64,000 nt of DNA from Verticillium longisporum (taxonomy: Eukaryota > Ascomycota > Sordariomycetes > Glomerellales > Plectosphaerellaceae): the NCBI GenBank assembly GCA_019188255.1, contig JAETXT010000013.1:1116001-1180000 (forward strand), written 5' to 3'. Under the pieces are notes generated by a model, which was given only the letters and a program-made list of their open reading frames with translations, was not told the origin of the DNA and did no database searches. Position numbers and translations under genes: made by a program. Below, piece after piece: positions 58,532 through 64,000 of this stretch (position 1 is the stretch's first letter; each line of letters opens with the position of its first letter).

Positions 58532-60178
58532 TTACCATACGTCCTCGCTGTCGCGCACCATTTCCATGGTCGGCGTCTTGGGCTCCAGACGCTTCATGCG
58601 CTTGCGGTCCGCCTTGGACACCAGGGACGGTGTCATGGGGATACAAGGGGTGAAGGGCTGGTACGGAGAGTACGGCACTGCGGCCCCGGTAGCCGGCGTG
58701 CGCAGGCCGCTCGGCGAGAGAGGACCTGTGCGCTCAAACGTCGTCTGCTTGGTGTTATGTGCCACCATGGATGGGGAAGCCAGAGAAGGCTCATAGGCGC
58801 GCAAGGGCAAGGCGCCGCCGGTGCGGACGGCCGAGGGGGCATTGGGACGCTGGAAGGTGGCGCCAGGCTTAGGTGAGGCCGGCAGCGTGGGGAAACGCGT
58901 GACATGGGGCTTTGGGGACGTGGGAAGACCGACAAGAGGCGTCTGAGAATGGTCAGATGCGGCCGAGATGGGATCGGCCTCGGTGGGGGCCGATGAGATG
59001 TTGCGGTGGTGGTTGCCGTGCTTGGGCGGCTGGCTGAGGGGCAGCTGGAAGCCAATGCGCTCGTCGATGCTCTGCGTGCTCTCTGGCGATTGATCAGGGG
59101 AGATGGGTGCGGTCTGCACCTGTCCTCGCTGCAGGCCAAAGGGTACCTGGCCGGTAGGGACCGGAGGCGGCGGGGGCGGGGCATAGTGACGAGGAGGAAT
59201 GGTGTCCATCTCCTGAGCCTCATACCGGGGGAAAGTGGCGGATTTTGGCGTCATCATGGGAGACGAGATGCTGATGCCGCGTACGCCCGTCTTCTTCTTG
59301 GGGGAGCGCAGGGCCGAGAGGATGGAAGAGGTGCGCGACTTCTTCTCCTCGGTGAGGTTGAGGGCGGCGGGCTTGTTCTTCTCCTTCTTGAGAGTGGAAG
59401 GCGCGGACGACCAGTCGGACGTCGACGTCCTAGGGTAGGTGGAGGCGGTGACAGGCGCAGGCGGGCCCTGTAGGATGAGGCCTAGGGCCTTGGCCTCCTC
59501 CTGTTCCACCATGTACTTGTACATGTCTTCGAGCTGGGTTTGCGCCATGTGTCTGTCGGCTGCGACCACACGCTGGTCGACTGCGAAATCAACACCGGGG
59601 GCGTGGAGCGTGGAGGAGGGCGAAGGGGAGATGTAGGGTGTCACCGGACTGGGGAAGAACTCGCTTCTGTCTGGCGACGGGTACGAGAAGTTGCGAACGG
59701 GACTCCGTGGGATGCTGCGTGGTGATTCGGGCCGGGGTGGGATGATGAGACTCGGTAGCTGCTTCCTGTCGTCTTCAAAAAAGACGGCTTCCAGGTCCTC
59801 TTCGTCTTCTTCTTCTTCGTCGGCGGCTTTGAGATGCTCGCGACGCTTTTTGGAAAGAATGAGGATGAGGATGGCGACCAGCACCAGTGAGACTCCGTAA
59901 GCACCGACAATGGCACCAATCTGGATCGGCAGGTATTTCGTGTCTCTCAGCGCACCTGCGGAGAGAGGAGGGCCGTCTTCGGGAGCTGGCACGGGACCCC
60001 ACTCAATGTTGAGAGGATTGTTGTCTCGTCGTTGCTGTTGCTGGCCCACGACGGCGAGAGGCGAGATTGGTGAGGCGGCGACGGGTGTGAGCAAGATGGA
60101 CGTTGTTGCGAGAAGGAGCGACGATGGGCCAAGAAAAGAGAGGCGGAGAGGTTGTTGGCGAGGTTGGACTCCGGACAT
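58532..60178 (-). CDS. Single-pass membrane protein with disordered cytoplasmic tail, function unknown
   Basis: Intronless, 548 aa from ATG 60178 (MSGVQPRQQPLRLSFLG). An N-terminal hydrophobic signal segment (about residues 17-35) is followed by a short extracellular stretch and a transmembrane helix (about 85-107: IGAIVGAYGVSLVLVAILIL). A KKRR stop-transfer and an acidic run (EEEEDEEDLE) come next. The remaining 400 residues are Ser/Pro-rich with many SP/TP sites, polyproline (PPPPPPVP) and a conserved-looking C-terminal block (YSPYQPFTPCIPMTPSL...SKADRKRMKRLEP). The layout resembles fungal wall-sensor or cortical adaptor proteins, but no sensor domain is present, so no function is assigned. 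Longer in-frame sequence upstream lacks protein character. Confidence 0.75.
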   Translation of the reverse strand: MSGVQPRQQPLRLSFLGPSSLLLATTSILLTPVAASPISPLAVVGQQQQRRDNNPLNIEWGPVPAPEDGPPLSAGALRDTKYLPIQIGAIVGAYGVSLVLVAILILILSKKRREHLKAADEEEEDEEDLEAVFFEDDRKQLPSLIIPPRPESPRSIPRSPVRNFSYPSPDRSEFFPSPVTPYISPSPSSTLHAPGVDFAVDQRVVAADRHMAQTQLEDMYKYMVEQEEAKALGLILQGPPAPVTASTYPRTSTSDWSSAPSTLKKEKNKPAALNLTEEKKSRTSSILSALRSPKKKTGVRGISISSPMMTPKSATFPRYEAQEMDTIPPRHYAPPPPPPVPTGQVPFGLQRGQVQTAPISPDQSPESTQSIDERIGFQLPLSQPPKHGNHHRNISSAPTEADPISAASDHSQTPLVGLPTSPKPHVTRFPTLPASPKPGATFQRPNAPSAVRTGGALPLRAYEPSLASPSMVAHNTKQTTFERTGPLSPSGLRTPATGAAVPYSPYQPFTPCIPMTPSLVSKADRKRMKRLEPKTPTMEMVRDSEDVW

Positions 60179-61774
60179 CGTGGTGAGGACGTCCGGAAGT
60201 CTTAAAGGGTGAACCAGCTGAACCGGCTGTGATGATCCTACCTCCTGGCGGGCGATCCGAAACACATTACACATGGGAGAGTAACATGAAAGAGGGTCGG
60301 ATACGCGGCGCACAAAGGTATATAGCGGTTGATGAAGTTCGGCACTGCGTCGAGATTGGCGCTGTGCGATGCAAGCTGCGTTCTGACTTGCTGGAAGGGC
60401 CCGGGATGGCTCGAGGTGGCACAGGATGGCCCCAGGCACTAGCCATGCTCACGACGCCAGTGGTCACACCTTGCATGAGAGCAGAGGAGGAAAATAGCGC
60501 CCAGGAAGGCACGGCGCCGTGACTTGGTCGACCCTTGAGGGGACGTCTGGGGCCGTTTGTGGCCCTCCATCAACCTGTCGAGCGCCGACTGACGAGGGGG
60601 GGCGGGAGGTTGAAGACTGCATTTCGAACGTGGTTGGCCGGACCGTCGTGATGGCCAGGGGCTGTAAGCGCCGACTATGTACAGCCGGGGTCATGATTGG
60701 CGACATCTACCCACCATCAACCCCGCGCCGGACGAGCTAGAGGCGCATATCCGATGGCACACCGCGTTGCCAAGTAGTCGCTCGAGTCCAGCCCCCCCCC
60801 CGGCCTCTTGCTGCTCCATTCGCACGGCAAGCCGCCCTTGGAGATGAAGACGTCTGCTTCTTGCCTCGCTCGACATGGTGTATGGCTGCGTCGAAGCGGA
60901 GAGCGAGGCGGCTTGACTTGGTCATTTGGGACCCGTGGGACGAGTATCTGGTTCCAAATGGATTCCACAGAGCCGTTCTGTGCCTGCTGCGGGCCCGGCA
61001 AGCTGCAACTTTCTCCTCTACTAGTCGACCCATGACCTCAGCGCTGGGACGGCATGTCTCTCGTGTTTCTCTCCCCCTCTCGGTTCCTCCTGTTCGTTGA
61101 GCGCTGGGATTGGCCTGGACCCGCGCTGGCCCCCCCCCCCCCCAGAAGCCTTTCCCAGACAGCCAGACAGGGCAGAAGAGCGTGTGGTGGTGACGGTGAC
61201 CGGGGGTCATGGCTGTCGAGGTCCGCCTAGACGTTTGAGATGGGAGATCCCAGGTCCCGCCTTCCTCCCTTTCGTCCACGTACCTTACTCTCTCTCCCCA
61301 AGACGCGCATTCCTGCCGCTCCTGCTTCTGCGCCTGCTCCTGCTCGTGAACCACGCGGCACGTACCTTCTCCCCCTCGTCCCTTGTCGTTCCTACGATAC
61401 TTCCCTCCTTCATATTCAACTGGACAGAACCAAACAAATCCCCCCCCCCTTTCGCCTTGCCCCCTTTCGCAACCCCCTTTGCTTAAACCCCCCCATTCCC
61501 GAACGCGATCGATCCCCTCCGACCGACCGGCACTCGAAATCAGAAACACTCTCATCATCGAACCTGACGACAAGACAAAGACGGCGGCCCCCTAATTTCC
61601 GACAAGGCCCCCCTCCCACTCGCCTCGCCTCTAAACCTTCAACTCAAACCCCCCGTCACATCGTCTGTCTCCGCTCTTGTCTGCCTAACAGCCGGTTTGA
61701 CCAAGATCGCTTCTCGACAAGGACCAAACTTTTTTTTCCTCACATCTGCGCATCGTCGTCATACTCCCGCCAAC
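60179..61774. promoter_or_regulatory. Divergent intergenic region
   Basis: 1.6 kb between two divergent genes. The right half (61250-61770) is pyrimidine-rich with C tracts (about 61129-61144, 61439-61450), typical of a strong fungal promoter and leader for the downstream small gene. Frames here, including one of 278 codons on the minus strand, are low-complexity and are not called. Confidence 0.45.
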
Positions 61775-62273
61775 ATGCCTGCTTCCCTGGAATCCGCCCG
61801 GCCCATCATGGCGCCCTCGGTATGTGACCCTGATTCGTCATGAAGCCCTTTCTTCCCTTTAATCACCTGTCCTGCCCTGTTCTCTCCGTCACGCGCACAT
61901 ATACACTCGCCGTCCACCACATCCAACGATCCATCTCCAACACCGTCTCTGCAATTGCCGCTGCTTCCCTTCATCTGACACAGGCCAGGCCCGCACCTCT
62001 GTCCGCTACAGTACGTACAGCATGGCGCCCACCGTCCTGACCACCGACTCGGCCCACGCCGAGCTGCGCGACATCGAGTCCGGCCTCGACCGCATGGAGA
62101 ACAAGGCCCTGACGTCCCAACGCGTCGAGCTATCCGAGGAGAAGAGCGCCAACCTTAGCAAGCTCGCCCCCGGCGCCAAGCCCGACCGCCCCCTCGCCAG
62201 GCGCATGAGCGGCCAGGACGCCGTCATGCGCCGACCCCCCGCCGCGAAGCTGAGCGAGAAGCAGGCCGTCTAA
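61775..62273 (+). CDS. Small conserved-looking protein, function unknown
   Basis: Predicted 109 aa from exons 61775-61819 and 61989-62273; the 169-bp intron has a GTATGT donor. Two AGs lie close together at its 3' end (61982-61983 and 61987-61988); only the second keeps the frame and gives MAPSARTSVRYSTYSMAP. The rest is charged and helical: ELRDIESGLDRMENKAL, VELSEEKSANLSKLAPGAKP and RRMSGQDAVMRRPP. No domain, signal or membrane segment is present. The long CT-rich leader suggests strong expression. An internal ATG at 62022 would give an 83-aa form without the first exon. I do not recognise the family. Confidence 0.65.
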
Positions 62274-63180
62274 GCGGCCGCAGACGAGCAACGCCGCGAC
62301 ACTCTATCCTTTTCTTTTTTTTATCGGCATGATTCTTTTGCATGAAGAAAACGTGGGGTGAGGCTGTGGACGGATACGAATGATACCTTGAATACGGCGG
62401 CCGTACAGCAATGGACTGAAACGATTTTCAATGGCGTGGAGAGAGAGAGAGAAGGGGGGAGGCTCAGAAAGCTGCGGAAGAGGCCCGGCAACGAAACTTG
62501 AACGAATCGGAGTCGAGGGCTGAAGAGACGGTCCCGTGAACAAGGCGGTTTGTCAGGCACACGACATAGGACAGGCCGTCTTGAGCTCAGTCAATTCACG
62601 GGAGATAATAGACTTGAAGGGCGGAACGTAGAGGCGGTATGATGCTCCGCGCGTCTCGGATTCGTGGGCGCCGTAACCGGCAGACAGGCGTGGCGATAGT
62701 CGGTCTTGAGCATACCGGAAGGGGTGGTCAGAGGCATGGTTTATTGGAACTCGTCATTATATTGGGTTACTCAGCTGGCCACGGGGTCTTGATATCAATT
62801 TTTTTTCTCTACTCCTGAAGCTTCGTTGAGCTTTGCTGTTATGAAGTGTTTGTCTGACTGTCTGTGAAAAGAACGAAAAAAAAGTGCAACGCGACTGCCG
62901 TTTTAAACCATGCTTCATCGTCCGCAGTGGACGACCATTTCGTCCGTCTCTCGAGGTATCCCATGCCACCCCCCAATTGCGAAAACTGATCATATCCGGT
63001 ACAAAAAAAAACGAATTAGAAAACTCCTGCTCTCCCAGGCCCGACGTTGCCAAGCAGACGGTTCCTCCTGGCCCGCTCAGCGTTGGTGCTCTTCCGGCTC
63101 TTGAGTCTCTTGCTCCGCCTGACAGCCACAGACGCTCCGTGGGTGGCCAGGTACTGCATCGCGTCGAAAGCATCAACCAC
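62274..63180. other. Intergenic region (convergent ends)
   Basis: About 0.9 kb between the 3' end of the small gene and the 3' end of sec72; contains poly-T/A runs and a GAGAGAGAGAG run near 62440. No gene seen. Confidence 0.4.
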
Positions 63181-63792
63181 CTAAGCCTTGGAGCCCCTCG
63201 CGATGCGCGTCTCAATGTCCCTCAGCAGCGCGACGAGCTCGGCCTCCTCGCCCTCCATGCCGAGGCCGCGGCGCACCCACTCGCGCGCCTCCTCGAGGCG
63301 GCCCATCTCCTGCAGGCAGCGGCCGCGGCGCCACCAGGCCTTGGCGTTGCCGACCTTGCGCGCCTCGACGCTGGCCTCGGCGTCGACGCTGCCCTCGGCC
63401 CACTGCGTCAGCGCCATGTGCGCCTGCGCGCGATTGGCGTACAGCCCGGCGACCTCCTCGCGCACGAGCTGGTTGGGCTCCCACGGCGGCCGCTGCAGCG
63501 CCATCTGGATGCCGAGCGTGTAGAACCGGATGGCGTCGGGGAACTTGCCCTTGCGGAACTCGCCGTTGCCGCTGTCGCGCAGCTTGGCCACGCCGGCGCT
63601 GCGCTTCGGGTTCACCGGCACCGGCGGCGGCGGGATGCCGTGCGGCGTCTCGAGGCCCAGCAGCGTCCGGTGCAGCGTGTTCAGCGCCTCGAGCTCCGTC
63701 GTCAGCGCGCGGTTCGAGCTCGGCGACGAGATGGCCTTGGACTGCGCGTCCATCTGCAGCGGCAGGGCGTCGAAGTGTGTGAGGGCCGACAT
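63181..63792 (-). CDS. sec72: Sec72-type TPR subunit of the Sec62/63 post-translational translocon
   Basis: 203 aa, intronless, from ATG 63792 (SALTHFDALPLQMDAQSK). The fungal Sec72 protein binds Sec63/Sec71 on the cytosolic face of the ER and uses its TPR domain to dock Hsp70 or ribosome-associated chaperones. After the conserved N-terminal segment come TPR helices at about residues 75-190: KLRDSGNGEFRKGKFPDAI, LYANRAQAHMALTQWAEG and AWWRRGRCLQEMGRLEEA. S. pombe and S. cerevisiae Sec72 are 192-193 aa, so length fits. The in-frame sequence upstream includes a Thr-His run from the GT microsatellite and is treated as leader. Confidence 0.82.
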   Translation of the reverse strand: MSALTHFDALPLQMDAQSKAISSPSSNRALTTELEALNTLHRTLLGLETPHGIPPPPVPVNPKRSAGVAKLRDSGNGEFRKGKFPDAIRFYTLGIQMALQRPPWEPNQLVREEVAGLYANRAQAHMALTQWAEGSVDAEASVEARKVGNAKAWWRRGRCLQEMGRLEEAREWVRRGLGMEGEEAELVALLRDIETRIARGSKA

Positions 63793-63828
63793 GGTGGGCT
63801 GGCGGGGGGTCGTGGATTCGTCTTCTTT

Positions 63829-63859
63829 GGTGTGTGTGTGTGTGCGTGTGTGTGTGTGT
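63829..63859. repeat. GT microsatellite in the sec72 leader
   Basis: A run of about 31 bp of TG dinucleotides with one C interruption, 37-67 bp upstream of the sec72 ATG. The remaining bases to the window end show only promoter-like intergenic DNA. Confidence 0.85.
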
Positions 63860-64000
63860 CCGAGATGAATGGAAACTGATGGTCGGTAGGCGTCAGAGAG
63901 GTTTTGCTTCTTTATGGTGCCCGCTGCCGTAATCGTGTGCTGCGTTTGCAAGGGCTGGGTGTAGCTGTCGAGTCGTGATCGTCGCGTCTGGTAGCCCTCC

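Noticed and set aside
60737..61573. 278-codon minus-strand frame in the divergent intergenic region near 61 kb
   Set aside because: Gly/Arg/Glu-rich, antisense to a pyrimidine-rich leader of the small gene; no family resemblance.

Overview
The window is nuclear DNA from a filamentous ascomycete, most likely a Sordariomycete (Hypocreales-like; this placement is an inference). The signs are monocistronic genes on both strands, short GT...AG introns (49-241 bp), GC-rich coding sequence with C/G-ending codons, fungal gene families (Erg27, Qcr6, fungal SREBP, siderophore transporter, GH115, GH31) and Fot1/pogo-type transposons beside AT-rich, transition-mutated repeat relics that look like repeat-induced point mutation (RIP).

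Left part (0-17 kb): tandem repeats at the edge; an Rtt107/Brc1-type BRCT protein (-); 3-ketosteroid reductase Erg27 (+); an FLVCR-like MFS transporter (-); a GH115 glycoside hydrolase (-); the complex III hinge protein Qcr6 (-); a WBP2-like GRAM protein (-). Then 3 kb without a recognisable gene.

Middle (20-44 kb): two identical 1,860-bp Fot1-like elements in opposite orientation around a 1.2-kb spacer, with AT-rich relics to the right of each; an RraA-like protein (+); a GBD/FH3 formin-like protein (-); a siderophore transporter (+) with an upstream SREA-type GATA site; a broken member of a fungal-specific family (-); a secreted GH31 alpha-glucosidase (+); and a decayed gene of unknown family (-).

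Right part (44-64 kb): neutral ceramidase (-); the SREBP sterol/oxygen regulator (-); a third identical transposon inserted exactly at codon 2/3 of a Gfd2/YDR514C-like gene, where the transposon end supplies a new in-frame ATG; a single-pass membrane protein (-); a small conserved-looking two-exon protein (+); and the translocon subunit Sec72 (-).

There is no operon or secondary-metabolite cluster. The only functional link is a loose sterol/membrane-lipid/iron theme: the SREBP, Erg27 (a sterol enzyme of the kind SREBPs control), a siderophore transporter and a ceramidase. Five otherwise well-preserved genes each carry one apparent -1 frameshift, four of them at G/C runs. This more probably reflects homopolymer undercalling in the assembly than five independent gene deaths. 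Intron boundaries were placed by hand from GT/AG sites, reading frame and family similarity. Coordinates span start to stop, and exons are given in the text.
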